Assembly: GCA_017893485.1 (NCBI GenBank)
Contig: CM030363.1
Coordinates: 82,686,230 to 82,750,229 of the forward strand
From: Hemerocallis citrina
Lineage: Eukaryota > Streptophyta > Magnoliopsida > Asparagales > Asphodelaceae
Direction: 5' to 3'
DNA: 64,000 bases
The position numbers were made by a program, and so were the translations under genes. Under the pieces are notes generated by a model. The model did not search any database and was not told where the DNA came from. It worked only from the letters and a program-made list of their open reading frames with translations. This document shows positions 1-11,629 of this stretch, piece after piece. How positions within the stretch are numbered: position 1 is the stretch's first letter; the number at the start of each line of letters is the position of its first letter.

Positions 1-3000
1 TACCTGTAAAACATGAGGCTAGAGATAACCCTAACCCCCAAAACTACAGGGATCAGCCATAACGGTGTGAGTGACATAAAAATAAATAATTTCAACATAA
101 ATAAAACATGTAACATAGTATCATAAACATGTATCAACAGCATGAATAAATGAAATAAGAAATAACATTAAGTAAAACATGAAAACGTCAAGTGAAACTA
201 GACTAAGTGTCAAATGTAGAAAAACAGGAAACAATATGCATAAAACCAAGTTAACAAACACCAATATTATATGTTGACTCTCTAATGCATACTTGTCAGA
301 TTCCATGCATCTCACTCTACATAGGTCCGGTGCAAGCCCTTAACGCTCTCCACTTGATAGGGTTTAGTCCTCCGCTATGCAACTAACCCTACTACGATGA
401 CTACTACGAGATATAGATAAACTGTGAGTATTAGCCCATGCCCCGACAATTTAGGAGGCCAATCTCTATCCACAGATAATTCCAGAGACTATTTCAATCA
501 TACCTGGGAATCTTCGAGAATACCCCACACTGCAAGCTATGACGCCTCATCACACGAATACCCCATGAGCGTCGCCTCGACCCCAATAATTCTGAAGATC
601 AATCCCACACCGCAGGTAATTTCGGAGACTATTTCACTCACAACTCGATAATTCCGAGGATTATCTCACACCGCAAGCCATACTGAGGTCCATAACCCAT
701 GTTCTCATTTCATCATATCACCATCTAGTGCTTGTCCTTATTTATTTAAATTAATTAACTAATTATGAATCTCCTAGAGTTGGTGTACCCTGTCGGACTT
801 AACTCAACTGATCAACAACAAACCTCAACAGGCCAAACCACAAATCCTCAACTGCCGGTATACTAGGATCCTACACACCCTCTAGAGACTCACAACTTAA
901 CTATCAAAACCAAACTTTCATTACAACTCATACTTCTTTTATATTAAGAAAATGTCTCAAAAATAGTATAATCTGTAGCAAAATGATATTTAGAATAGTA
1001 GGTCATTAATCCAAAAATATTAAAGAATCAATCGTTTTAAAATATCATTAGAAAAGCTCAAGAAAACGTCAGTCAGAGCAGTGACAGTCGACTTCATACT
1101 GTAGTCGGTCGACTGTCTCGTGTAAAAAAAAATCCAAAATCTCGAGAAACACTAATCAGAGCAGTGACAGTCGACTGTATAAAGTGGTCAGTCGGCTGTC
1201 CCGCATGAAAATCCAAAATTTCAAGAAAACATCAATCAGAGCAGTGACAATCGACTGTATAAAGTGGTCAGTCGACTGTCTCACACGAAAATCCAAAACT
1301 TCTAGAAAACATTAATCAGAGCAGTGGCAGTTGACTGTATAAAGTGGTCAGTCGATTGTCCCGCATGAAAATTCAAAACTTCAAGAAAACATTAATCAGA
1401 GTGGTGACAGTCGACTGTATAAGGTGGTCAGTCGACTGTCCCGCATGAAAATCTAAAACTCCAAGAAAACACTACAGCCAGGATCGCGACGGCCGACTGT
1501 TGGAAATAACTGGTCGACTGCCGTACCTGCAGACTGCAGTTTGAGTTTGTGCATGTTTTAACCGATACGGTGTTTTACTTTATAAAAATGAAATCTGTAA
1601 AAAGTACATTCCTGAGATGATCCAACGTGACTTGTAGAGTATATAGGGGTACATAAAAACGAATCAAAACCACTTTGAATTAATAGAATATTAATTTGAC
1701 GAATTCCTTCAAAATATGTGCATATATCAGAATAGGGTATTCGAGAATCAATTATGCATCAAAATAACTTTGTAAATAGGGAATATATTGTTCAAAACTA
1801 TCTCTTGTACTGAATCATTCAAGATTAAATCAAATCTCTACAAAACTTCACAAAACCCAATTTCTTCAAAAACAAGGAAATAAGATATTTATGTATAAAT
1901 GTATGTGTATGTTTGTGCACCAAGAAAACTTCAAAACTCATCAATTAGAAATAGTGAAATATTTAGTTTTAACCTCAGTATTAATCAACTCAAACCCAAT
2001 TGAAAAACTTCACAAATTCACAAAATCCCAAGAATGGTCATAATGCATCAGTCCCATGCCTAGTTATCCCAATCCAACCTCAAAACTTGATCTTTTAATT
2101 CATTGGCCTTTCTTATAATTCATTTAACTTATATATCATCATTCACAACAGTTAACCTATGAGTATATATGATTGTAACATGTTATAGTCAAATTCGCAT
2201 TCATCCAAACTCATCAACAGGGTATTCATACATTTTTGATCCATTTGTGCATAACATTCATCATAATCAATCAAATCAACAATAATATGAAAGAAATAAC
2301 CTACTCTTGATTTCTATTCGGTTCCCTAACAATCTCAAATCATCCATGTGTAATCACAATCATAAATAACTAGGTTTTCATAAAAGATCCAATTTTTTTA
2401 AAACTCATCTACTCATCAAATCCATTATATCTTTATACCGATCCCTAACATGCTTTCTAATAGATAAAACATCACATACAACATTCAAAGAACAATACAA
2501 ACATACATATATCACTCACCTCTTTGAAGAAACAACCAAAGAAAGTAAAGAATAAGAAAAAGTCCTCCTTCGCAAGCAAACCAAGAATCCTCGCTTGAAA
2601 ACTCTAAGAAATAAGAATAAGAAATCCCTTTTTGTTGTGCAGCAAGATGACAGCTGCACCTCACCCTAATATAGGCTGGAATAAGGGTGTCTAGGGTTTT
2701 TGAGTAGATTTGTAAAATGTCTCTTTTGAAATATACCTTTACATATATAAATTCCTATACTTGAAAATTGAATAAAACCAACTTCATTGAGTTTTAAAAA
2801 TAAAAACAACCAGCCTACAACCAGCCGACACTGTTTGAAAACCCAGAAAAACGAATTTGCACTTCACCCCTCTAAATAGCAATTTTGCAAAAAGACCCTC
2901 TTTTATCAAAACTTGCAGAATAAACAAAATTTATTAAAAAAAAGTAAACTATTTACCTCTGAGTTGACTAGGCATCATGACCATCCCAAAAATCCCAAAA

Positions 3001-3294
3001 TCTGGAGTTTTCACTCCAAGTGGTAATTTTGCACGAAAATTTCTCTTTTTGTAATATTTACAAATAGGTCCAATAATTATCAGAAAAATCCAAAAAATTC
3101 ACAAATAATATTTAATAATAAATAATGAGTTTTCCCAAAATAAATTTTGACTTTGAACTTCCCAAGAAAATATTTGCACGTGTTTTGCACGTGTAAAAAG
3201 ATAAATTTTCAGAAAATGTTTATTAAATCACCAAAAATCATTTTTCATTCATTTATTAATCTTAAAAACATTATTTAAAAATCTGGGGTATTAC
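1..3294 (-). repeat. Element K: partial Tekay-like Ty3/gypsy LTR
   Basis: A noncoding, AT-rich stretch ends at 3294 with CTGGGGTATTACA, which on the minus strand is an LTR start (TGTAATACCCC). The part around 270-430 is recognisably related to 55440-55590 of element A's LTR (shared 'ctacataggtccg' and 'gggtt..atccctcg'-like blocks), so K is probably of the same chromovirus lineage. The sequence to the right of 3294 has no polypurine tract. The interior, if any, therefore lies left of the window, or this is a solo LTR. The left boundary is outside the window. Short ORFs in it look random. Confidence 0.7.
1060..1520. repeat. 80-bp tandem repeat, about 6 copies, in the K LTR
   Basis: The block GCAGTGACAG begins at 1078, 1161, 1241, 1321 and 1401 (diverged at 1481), a period of 80-83 bp. 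Each unit has two GTCGACTG-type motifs facing each other around 'tataaagtggtca', followed by an A-rich spacer. The first and last copies are the most diverged, which is usual at array edges. Confidence 0.85.
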
Positions 3295-3575
3295 ACCTTT
3301 GGCGACCACAGCTCACCGATGATGCAGCCCTACCCTCCGTATGGGAAATCTTGTAGGACTTGTCACTCGTCATCTGTGGCGGCACCGATGTTGGTTGAGA
3401 TAAGGGTGTGTTTGTAGCCATCGGAGGTTTGATACCCTATGAGACTAGACATTCATCGCCGCTTTTGGTTCAACTGAGAAACGGTTGACATAAGTCTTCC
3501 CCAGTAAACTAATCTTAGTCTCCCCCAGTAGACTAATCTCACTGTAGTGTGGGTCTCTAACATATCCTTACAGTG
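3295..3575. other. Unassigned sequence between K LTR and MITE
   Basis: Mixed-composition sequence without a recognisable ORF or terminal repeat. It is the flank into which K and the Tourist-like MITE inserted. A short direct repeat (cttccccagtaaactaatct / tctcccccagtagactaatct) lies at 3496-3540. I recognise no gene. Confidence 0.4.
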
Positions 3576-3578
3576 TAA

Positions 3579-4175
3579 GAGCATCTGTAGTCGTTGGCCA
3601 TTTTGCCAAAATTTCGCCGCTGTAGTCGTTGGCCAAATACCCAAAAATTGGGTTTCGCTGCTACAGTAGTTAGCTATATTTGGCAGACAAAATGACAATT
3701 GCCAAAATATAGCTCACGAAAGATAATCTTTCATCCGTTCGATCGGATGAAAGATTATTTTTCGTCCAAGAGATTTTTTTCATGCGTACTCATCGGACGA
3801 GGGATTATTCCCCGTCCCTTAATTTTTTTTTATTTTTTTGTAAAAAAACGGTCAGACATGAAATGATTTCTCGTCCGTTCCATTTGAAAAAAAACAAAAA
3901 TTCACAAACGGAACATTATCCCTCATCCTACACATCAGGAAGTTTGTTGAATTTTTTTAGGGATGTTCAAATGTCACTATCTGGCCATCAATTCCCATTT
4001 TTTAATTTTTTTTTTAGTTTTTTTTAAAGGTCGGGCGGAAAATTATCATCCGTCCGTCCTATTTGAATTTCGTAATAGCCAAATTTTGGCTAACAACGAC
4101 TATAAAGCGCCGTTATTTTTCCTATTTCTATTTGTCAAATACCCAAAATTTGGGTGTCGACGACTACAAATGCTC
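3579..4175. mobile_element. Tourist-like (PIF/Harbinger) MITE
   Basis: The element begins GAGCATCTGTAGTCGTTGG, and its right end is the reverse complement of GAGCATTTGTAGTCGTCGA, giving imperfect terminal inverted repeats of at least 20 bp. It is flanked by TAA at 3576-3578 and 4176-4178. A 3-bp TAA/TTA target duplication with a GAGCATC-type terminus is typical of Tourist-like MITEs. It is 597 bp long and has no transposase ORF. Inside are repeats of the terminal block (about 3630-3660) and a perfect hairpin at 3723-3758 with 15-bp arms. Confidence 0.75.
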
Positions 4176-4178
4176 TAA

Positions 4179-5720
4179 CATAATCCTGACATCCTCTGCC
4201 CTATCCTTTATTTCTATTTTCCGATCAAACCCCAGCAATTCACCAAATTCGCTCATCAGATCGACAAGAGCTATATGCTTCTAGCAGTGAAGGGAAAGGT
4301 GGAAACTACGAACCCGGTACATCTATCCCTCCCTCTCATCTGCTCCATAATTAATGGACCATCGAATGAATTGCATATCAAAGTGGTCATATTCAAACGG
4401 TTTCCTCGCCGTAACTGAGAATGGACAAGGAAAGCTCGATAGCCAAACCTTCGAGTAGTCCATTCCCATCCCCCGCTAGTCTAGGTTTTTCTAAGTGCAC
4501 TGGCAATGTGGTTTACGACGGTCTTCCCCTCACCACCTTGTGGACGGCGTCGCGATTATGGAGACAAGTGGCCTCCCATTCAATCTCCTAGGACTATGGA
4601 CAACTCTAACTTGACAGGTTTATCGATTGTGAGTCCTTTCCAAACCTTTCACCCAGCATCGTCGTCGTGATCATCCAAATCACATGTCGATGATATGTGT
4701 CCCCAGCCATACACCGGTCACATCTGGACTCCTTCGTGAAATCCGCTCGAATATGCTCTGGATTCCCATAATTGGAACAAGGCAGCAGGTTGTGTTTTCC
4801 TTTTCTTGACCTCCTTTTCTTTGTAGGTTTCTGGACATGGTCGAAAATGACTTTTTTTTTTTCTTCTTTTTTCCCATCCTTGTGCCTTTCTCGGGTTCCC
4901 TTCCCCTCCACTTCAATTCAATCACCTCCATCCTGGACCTTAACATATTTCCCTTTGTGGACAATGAAGCCCTCAACGGGCATCACATCAGCAAGAAGCA
5001 GGTGGTTGGAAATATCAGTCAGAGTTTTTTTTTTTTTTTGGGGGGGGGGGGGGGGGGCGGGGGGGGCGGTCGGGAGTTATGATTTAGGGGATGTGGTCTT
5101 TTAGGTTGACGTTTAGCCCTCTGATCAGGATCCTGATGCAGCGGAGGAGGGGCCTCCAATGCTAGTGGTGGGTGTGACGATGTTGAGGAGCATGCTGGCG
5201 GTGGGGGATAGTGGGCAGTGAGGGTTTTCGTTGACGATGATATGGCTATGGTGGTGCTGATGGGTGGGAGAGTGTTGTTGGCGGTGGTGAGGAGGTGAGC
5301 GACGTTTGTGGTGTAGAAGGGATTGGCGGTGGTGGTTTGCTGGTGGTGAGTAATGGTACCGTTTGCGAGGGGGAGTGCCGCTTATGGCGCGAGGAGGGAG
5401 GTGGGGAGCGGCTCCTTTGGTGGTGGTGGGGGTTGGGGTTTTCGTGCAAAGACTACCTCCAGCCTCTGTCTTTGGGGATTGGTGTCTCGACGACGATCTG
5501 GTGATGGTGAGCATCGATGCTTTTGTCGTGATGACGATCGTGTGGCCCTCGCGATACATCTGCCATCCTTGTTGACCTCCACACTCAGTGAGTCCAAACT
5601 GTTGCCACAAGGAGGGCCACCATTGGCCACATCCCATCATCTCCTCTTCGTCGTTAAGTATTCTCGTAATCTGCTATTCCTTCCCTGGTGGGACTACTAT
5701 CTCCAGTATTCAATTCATCT
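4179..5720. other. Unassigned low-complexity region, no supported gene
   Basis: It contains homopolymer runs (T then G at 5024-5067) and a GGT/GGC-rich stretch at 5130-5450 that produces spurious His/Pro-rich ORFs on the minus strand. At 4606-4911 the minus strand encodes a Lys/Arg-rich stretch followed by a degenerate C-x2-Y-x4-H zinc-knuckle-like motif. This may be debris of a transposase or other zinc-knuckle protein, but I cannot assign it. There are no splice-consistent ORFs and no conserved domain that I recognise. Confidence 0.35.
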
Positions 5721-5733
5721 CCAGCGTGATATT

Positions 5734-7169
5734 TTTTTTTTGAGGGAAAAGGTGGAATAAGGCCACCCTGTTTCATTAATAAGAATTTAACGAAACAAAC
5801 CCAGAGTACTGGGCTACAGACATAAAAGAAAACATACGTGAAGCAACATGACTACAAACAACAAGCCCCTCCAACAACCTTGGCGGGTGGGCCGACAAAC
5901 CAGCTCGGTCCAGTAAAATATCACCCGCCGCTCCCTGCGTTCACCTCGCTGGGGGACCCCTCTTTGGGCCCAAGCCCCGTAGATCAAAACTCGCAGCATC
6001 CCACCAACTTCACCACTCATCCTACAAACACGCTAGCCGCTTCTACAGCCGCTACCAAAGAGATAGCCGTGAAGATGATACCTTAACCTCTCACACGATA
6101 GCGCTTTTCTCCTGCGATTTCTCACAAAGCAACTATCTCGTTCACCCCACCTAACACCATCCTCTAGGAGAGAGCCGTGTAGAGGATACCTTACCTCTCT
6201 CACACCTTACCTCTCTCACGTTCATGCTCTCTCCGGCGATTTCTCACCACACAGACTTATCTCACCTCAAACTCCCAATACGAGGGAAGAGGCAGCGCTG
6301 TCACGAGGCAGTGGCCTAAGCTGGAGAAAGCTCAATAGCCAGATAGTAGGCACTGTAGAGACTGCATTGACGACATCGTCGGACACACCCGACCACACCC
6401 CAACCCCACACCCTCCCACCCCCAACATATCGACTTCACACCTCACGGAGGGACCCCATCTTTGGGCCCGAGCTCCACAAACGTCAATCGCACAAAACTA
6501 CAAGCTTCCCACCCCAAAGCACCGACAAAAGCACCCTCAACCACAGCTCGGGGGAGGGGTGGGCACCCAAACCGCAACCACAAATCGGGGGGCACCCACA
6601 GCAATCGCGGGCCCCCCAAGCCGCAACCATAGCAAGATGTGGGGGGGGGGGGGGGGGGGCACCCACATCACCCGGCCCCCCCAAACCGCAACCACAGCAC
6701 CCTTAAACATTCGGGAACAGCGCATCCACCTCAGGGAAATTCCTAAAAGCAATTGCAAAAGCACCAAAACATCACCAACAAAACCCACTACAGCTCCTTC
6801 TTCTTCTTCACTTTCCCAACAGAGACAGAGAGAGAGAGGGGGGGGGGGGGGGAAGAACGGGGCAGCAACGGGCGCGCACTCAGGGAGCACGGCAGCGATG
6901 ACTGGCCGGACTTCGACGGGAGTGGAGCGGGGGCGAAGGCGAACGGCGGAGCTTCGAGGATTGAGGGAGAGGGACGGAGTCGACGGCGGGAGTCACTGGC
7001 ACGATGCGACTGGAGGCGGAGGAGGGTGACTGGCTGGCGAAGCGGGAGAAGAGGGCTGGCGGTGAGGGGCAGGGGCGAGCTCGGCGACGGCGGGACGGCG
7101 ACGGGGAAAGCTTCGAGGTGCTGCAGGTCATGAGGAGGGGCTCGTGGTCTGCGGTGCGGTGCTGGATGG
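5734..7169 (-). mobile_element. Retroposed insertion with 13-bp target duplication
   Basis: CCAGCGTGATATT is present at 5721-5733 and again at 7170-7182. Directly inside the left copy is a T run, which is a poly(A) tail on the minus strand. The next bases read, on the minus strand, as a tract ending in ...TTCCACCTTTTCCCTCA(A)n, a plausible 3' end of an L1-type LINE or a transcript copied by L1 machinery. The insert has no reverse transcriptase ORF. Its 5' part (6780-7169) is GC-rich with a Ser/Pro/Arg-rich minus-strand ORF, and its middle holds poly-C/G runs and a duplicated 'acctctctcac' block (6090-6250). It could be an internally deleted LINE or a processed transcript. Confidence 0.65.
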
Positions 7170-7207
7170 CCAGCGTGATATTGAAATGTTAGAACTAGCA
7201 TTGCATA

Positions 7208-7401
7208 CAGGGCCGGTCTTGAGTTTCCAGGAGACCTAGGCGAACTACCGAAATGGGCTCCTAATAATATATATATTTTTTTACTCGCAAAATACGTACC
7301 TATATTTATAAGAAAAGTTCAAATTTGGGATCCTTAAAATTGCAAAATCTCCGGAGCCCAAGGCGGCCATCTTACCCGCCTCTACGGTAGGACCAGCACT
7401 G
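7208..7401. mobile_element. hAT-type MITE, 194 bp
   Basis: The termini are CAGGGCCGGTCTTGAG on the left and the reverse complement of CAGTGCTGGTCCTACC on the right. They are flanked by a perfect 8-bp target duplication ATTGCATA at 7200-7207 and 7402-7409. An 8-bp duplication and a CAGGGCCGG-type end are characteristic of the hAT superfamily. It has no coding capacity. It lies 17 bp right of the retroposed insertion's duplicated site. Confidence 0.85.
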
Positions 7402-7409
7402 ATTGCATA

Positions 7410-8715
7410 TCTTTACTGCCATATGATCTACGAGTTGAGAAATACAAAATTCTGCCAGTTATTTTGCCAGTAATAACAGAATAAATTAAGTCTCTACTAC
7501 TTATTATCTTTTTGATAATATTAATTCCCAATAATTACCGTGATAACATTTTACTCATTATTGTTTGAAGCCAATCTTTGATTAGTTATTACTAGTCTAC
7601 AAGTGCATGTATGCCCTTTCTTCTTCTTCTGAAGCTCATACTCTTCACAGATTACTTTAATCGCATAAACTTCTATTTTATATGAATGACACTTCTGTAA
7701 ATAATTATATCGTAAATAAATTTAAACTTTGAAAGTAGTATGGTAACCGACAACAATTAGTTAAATGAATGATTAATATAACTCATAACAATTAGTTAAA
7801 TGAATGATTAATATAGCTCATACCTACAATTGAGTGGTTGAGATTTAATTAAGTTAGGATGTCTATAAATATCACATCTCCAATAACTTTTGAGTTATAG
7901 TAGTAGAGATAACTTATTTTTATTTTTTTAATTTTTAATATTTTTTGGTTGACATTTGGTCATAATCTAATCATCTACTACTAATTAATGGGAGAGTTTG
8001 TCGCAAACAAATATTTTAAAAATATTTTTTGTCACACAACAAACACCACTTTATCACCAAACAAACCCGTGCATCGCATGTGCAACTCAAAATCTATTTA
8101 TCAACACGTACATTGCACGCACAAACACGTAAATTGCACGTACAAATAAAAAAAATTCTTCTTAATTTTTTTTAAATACATTTATCACCATGCAACTCCA
8201 GATCTATTTATCAACACGTGCATCACATGTACAAATCAATGTTTTCCCTTCTTAATTTGTAAAATAATACGTATATCGCCCATTCAGCTCTATTTTTTTT
8301 TAAAATTAAGACATTCATCGCATGTGTTAATGACTACCGACTTACATGTATCACATGTTCAACCCTAACTCTTTATCAAAACGTGCATCGCAGATGAAAG
8401 ATACTCGTTATTATGAATGAAAGCATGAGTGTTTGGGTAATAATTAAATTCACTATATTAATTTCAGTCATTCTCATAAATTACATTTTCCTCAGCTGCC
8501 CCCTCCTTTTTTCCATTTGATCCTCTCATTTTTTCTTTATAAATGTTCCAAAATGCATGTCATTCTAGTTTTTTTTCCCCCACTTTTAATATAAAAAACT
8601 TTATAATTTTTTTTTTTTGGGGTTTTAACTTCATAGATATTTGCATAAAGAAGAAACATTTCTCTTAATTGAGGCTATTAAATAAACTAGTGACCGTAAA
8701 ATCCCATAATCACCC
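7410..8715. other. AT-rich unassigned sequence
   Basis: No ORF or gene signal is seen. It contains a 35-bp exact-type tandem duplication (7752-7786 and 7787-7821). At 8060-8400 a loose repeat carries 'caac(a)cgtgcatcgcatgtgcaa'-like blocks spaced about 130 bp apart. These resemble degenerate transposon subterminal repeats, but I found no element ends. Confidence 0.4.
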
Positions 8716-8717
8716 TA

Positions 8718-10108
8718 GGGCATGTTTGGTTGGAGGGGAATGGAGGAGAGGGGAGGGGAGGGGAGGGAAGAGATATTTTAAAACATTTCTTGTTTGGTTC
8801 ATTTTTTAGGAGGGGAGGGGAGGGGAATGGAGGGGTGCAGAATCCCTCCTGAATCAATTTTGGCTCCCCTCCAATATTGGGGGGGTTTGGAGGGGAGAGA
8901 AAGTGAGTTTAATTTTTTTTAAAGTGGTTGGACTAAACTGCCCTTTTTAGATCTAAATCTCTAAAATAAAAAAGATATCATTTCTTTCCTGACTCTCTCT
9001 CTCCCACTCACACTCTCTTTCTCCCCCTCCTCGTCGCGGAGGTGAGGAGCAGATATCCTCTCGCTCTCGACTCGTCTCTCTCCATACATTTCCAGTTTTA
9101 TTTTATTTATTTATTTATTTATCTTTTTTAAGCAAAAATATTATTGTATGTTGAAACTTTAGCATGCAATGCAAGAGTGGTTGAGTTCACCTTTATAATT
9201 TATACTTTTTGTTACAGTGTATGCAATATTGGTATTATGAAACCACCGCACACGCATACTCAAAAAATGTTTGCTACACAATGTTTGCTGAAGTATTTGT
9301 CCCGTATTTGGTGTGAGTTTGTGGTAAGGGATTCTGAAGATTTTTCTCATCCACTTATTGTTGAAGTGTTTGTTCCTTATCAGATTAAGTCTTAATGGGT
9401 ATTGTGCAAATACTAATGCTATTATCATAAATCTCGCTTTCACTCAAATGTATGTCTGTACACAAAATATAACACATGTAAAGTTATCAACAAAATAATT
9501 TGGTGAATATGTAAGTGCCCAGCTCATATACCAATCTCTCTAAGCCTAACTGTACAACTTTTTGTTTGGAGAACTGTACCCATAGCACAAACTGAACACT
9601 TTGTGTAGCATGTCTTCGATTAGTGCAACCTTAATAAAGATACACATTATATCCCAGACTAGGTTTTTATGTGTTTTATATGAAGAATGGTCAATAGTAG
9701 TTTCCATATCAAACTACATGGATAACTTCTGGTTTGCTACTTTCCTTAATTTAATTCATTGTATAAAAAAATGTGCAAACCAGATCAAGAAAAACATCTA
9801 AAGGGATCTGGGTTTGTTAATTATGTGAATTCGCTCCTTGTACTTTTGGTGTGGATGCAGTCAAGTGGTTAGAGACACTTGATGTTTTTTTGTGGTTGAG
9901 TTTTGTTATAAAATGTAAAAGGGTACAAAAGTAATTTTATTATAAAATATTTTCCTTCCCCTTGTGAACCAAACAAGAAGATAATTATTTTCCCTCCCCT
10001 CCCCTCCTTTGAACCAAACAGATTCTTGATTAAAATCTCTCCACTCCCCTCCTCTTCCCCTCGATTAAAATACCTCCCCTCCCCTCCCCTTCTTTGAACC
10101 AAACAGAG
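8718..10108. mobile_element. Putative non-autonomous DNA element with G-rich ends
   Basis: The left end reads GGGCATGTTTGGTTGGAGGGG and continues in GGGGAGGGG repeats. The right end is an inverted counterpart, with CCCTCCCC repeats ending AACCAAACAGAG. The shared inner terminal block is TGTTTGGTT. Inverted copies of 'tttggttc' plus the G-rich run recur near each end (8783-8830 and 9955-10010), forming subterminal arrays. The dinucleotide TA is present on both sides (8716-8717, 10109-10110), but this is too short to prove a target duplication. The 1.1-kb interior has only short ORFs (for example 9144-9395) that match nothing I know. Confidence 0.5.
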
Positions 10109-10616
10109 TATAATAGATTAGTGGCTAACAATTATTTTCATTTTTATGGTTTTTTTAGCATTTGATTTGTTTATTTATACGTCCTTAAAAATCTATAATT
10201 TCGATTGAGACAAAAGGAAACTCCTAGAATGACATACATGTTGAGGGGGATGGAATAATTTTCTTAGAGATCTATATATACTCCAATTAATTGGAGAAGA
10301 ACCGTATGTGGTTGGACTTTTTAGGATGCTGTACTACCCCATTTTAAAAAAATTCAAACGCTTTCACTCTCATTATAATTAATAAACATTATTATTTCTA
10401 ATACTATAATGTGAGAGTTGGGGTTATATAATTTGTAGATAAATTGTAATTTGTAGACAATCAATTAATAAATCTCAATCATTCATTTTTAAGTGGTAGT
10501 TATATGAACCATTTATTTACTACTGTTCTTAATTACCATAATACCCTCAAAATTCATATTTATTTACGACATAATTATTTATAAAAGTGTCACCCATATA
10601 GAATAGAAGTTGGTGC
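10109..10616. other. AT-rich spacer, nothing recognised
   Basis: There is no ORF and no repeat boundary that I can support. It separates the G-rich-ended DNA element from the 3' tail of the LINE. Confidence 0.4.
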
Positions 10617-11567
10617 CACAACAACAACAACAAAGCCTTTTTCCCAATTAGTTGGGGTCGGCTACAGGAATCCTGGTTTCCATTCTGCTCAGTTTAGTGC
10701 AATATCTTTTGTAAGGTCACAGGCTATCATATCTTTTCTCACTATTTTCACCCAAGTTAATTTAGGTCTTCTTTTACCCCTAACTCTACCTTCAATACTT
10801 ATCAAATCACTTTTTCTAACGGAAACACTGCTAGGTCTACGTGTGACATGTTCAAACCACCTGAGCTGATTCTCTCTTAATTTATCTAGGATTGGAGCTA
10901 CCTTTAGCATGTCTCGTATATGCTCGTTTCTAATTCTTCCGCATTTTACCACACATCCATCTTAGCATCCTCATCTCCGCTACACTCATTTTTAGACATG
11001 TTGTTTCTTTGTTGCCCAACACTCTGCTCCATACATCATTGTTTGTCTAACAGCCATTCTATAAATTTTTTCCTTCAACTTCAAAGGTATATGTTTGTCA
11101 CACTAAACACCAATGACACTTCTCCACTTAAGCCACCCTGCTTGGATCTTATGTATTACATCATCACAAATTTCCCCATCTCTTTAGAAAATCACTGGTA
11201 TCTCCTGTGGTTGTTCTAATTGTGGTCATTACCCCTTCATGCATATGCTTAATTACCTCAATATACCGCATAGTTACTCTTTTATTATTTAACACCCACC
11301 ATACTATGTTTCTAAGAATTTTATCATATGCTTTTTTTAGATCTATAAAAACTATATGTAGATCTTTCTTATTCTCCCTATATTTTTCCATAAGTCTCCT
11401 CAGTATATAAATTGCTTCCATTGTTAACATTCCAGGCATAAATCCAAACTGATTCTCATACACTGTAGTTTCTAGTCTCAGTCTATGTTCGATCACTCTC
11501 TCCCAAATTTTCATCCTATGACTCATTAATTTAATCCCTCGGTAGTTGGAGTAATTTTGTATTTCTC

Positions 11568-11570
<3 letters not shown>
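10617..11570 (-). pseudogene. RTE-type LINE fragment (reverse transcriptase)
   Basis: On the minus strand, 11616-11164 encodes a reverse transcriptase fragment with NYRGIKL, the QFGFMPG block and the catalytic motif FIDLKKAYD. Further down, 10952-10689 encodes the family C-terminus (RNEHIRDMLKVAPILDKLREN, then LRWFEHVTRRP). Between them, fragments such as KIYRMAVRQTMMYGAECWA are visible, but the region with the YADD motif is missing and several stops occur. The 3' end runs into a (CAA)n tract at 10617-10632, that is (TTG)n on the coding strand, preceded by the CCCCAACTAATTGGG-type terminal sequence seen in plant RTE LINEs. The 5' side is truncated at a (TA)n run near 11571-11602. It is a dead copy. 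Confidence 0.85.
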
Positions 11571-11603
<33 letters not shown>

Positions 11604-11629
11604 CTACTAAAAACAATTTATAAAGAGTT
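11571..11629. repeat. (TA)n microsatellite
   Basis: About 15 TA units lie at 11571-11602, at the truncated 5' edge of the LINE. They are a plausible repair or slippage product at the LINE/LTR junction. Confidence 0.7.

Noticed and set aside
4606..4976. MULE/FAR1-type transposase zinc knuckle
   Set aside because: Only a basic stretch and an incomplete C-x2-Y-x4-H motif are visible, with frames broken on both sides. Too weak to name a family.
5024..5067. T run followed by G run as a biological signal (also G/C runs at 6642-6659, 6839-6852 and 53684-53700)
   Set aside because: Long homopolymers of this kind are prone to assembly error, and I cannot tell signal from artefact without reads.
5125..5640. 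171-aa His/Pro/Ser-rich minus-strand ORF
   Set aside because: It comes from a GGT/GGC-rich low-complexity tract that is open in several frames on both strands. No domain is recognisable.
6367..7029. 220-aa plus-strand ORF
   Set aside because: It runs through homopolymer C and G tracts of the retroposed insert, and its composition follows the simple repeats. The insert's own sense strand is minus.
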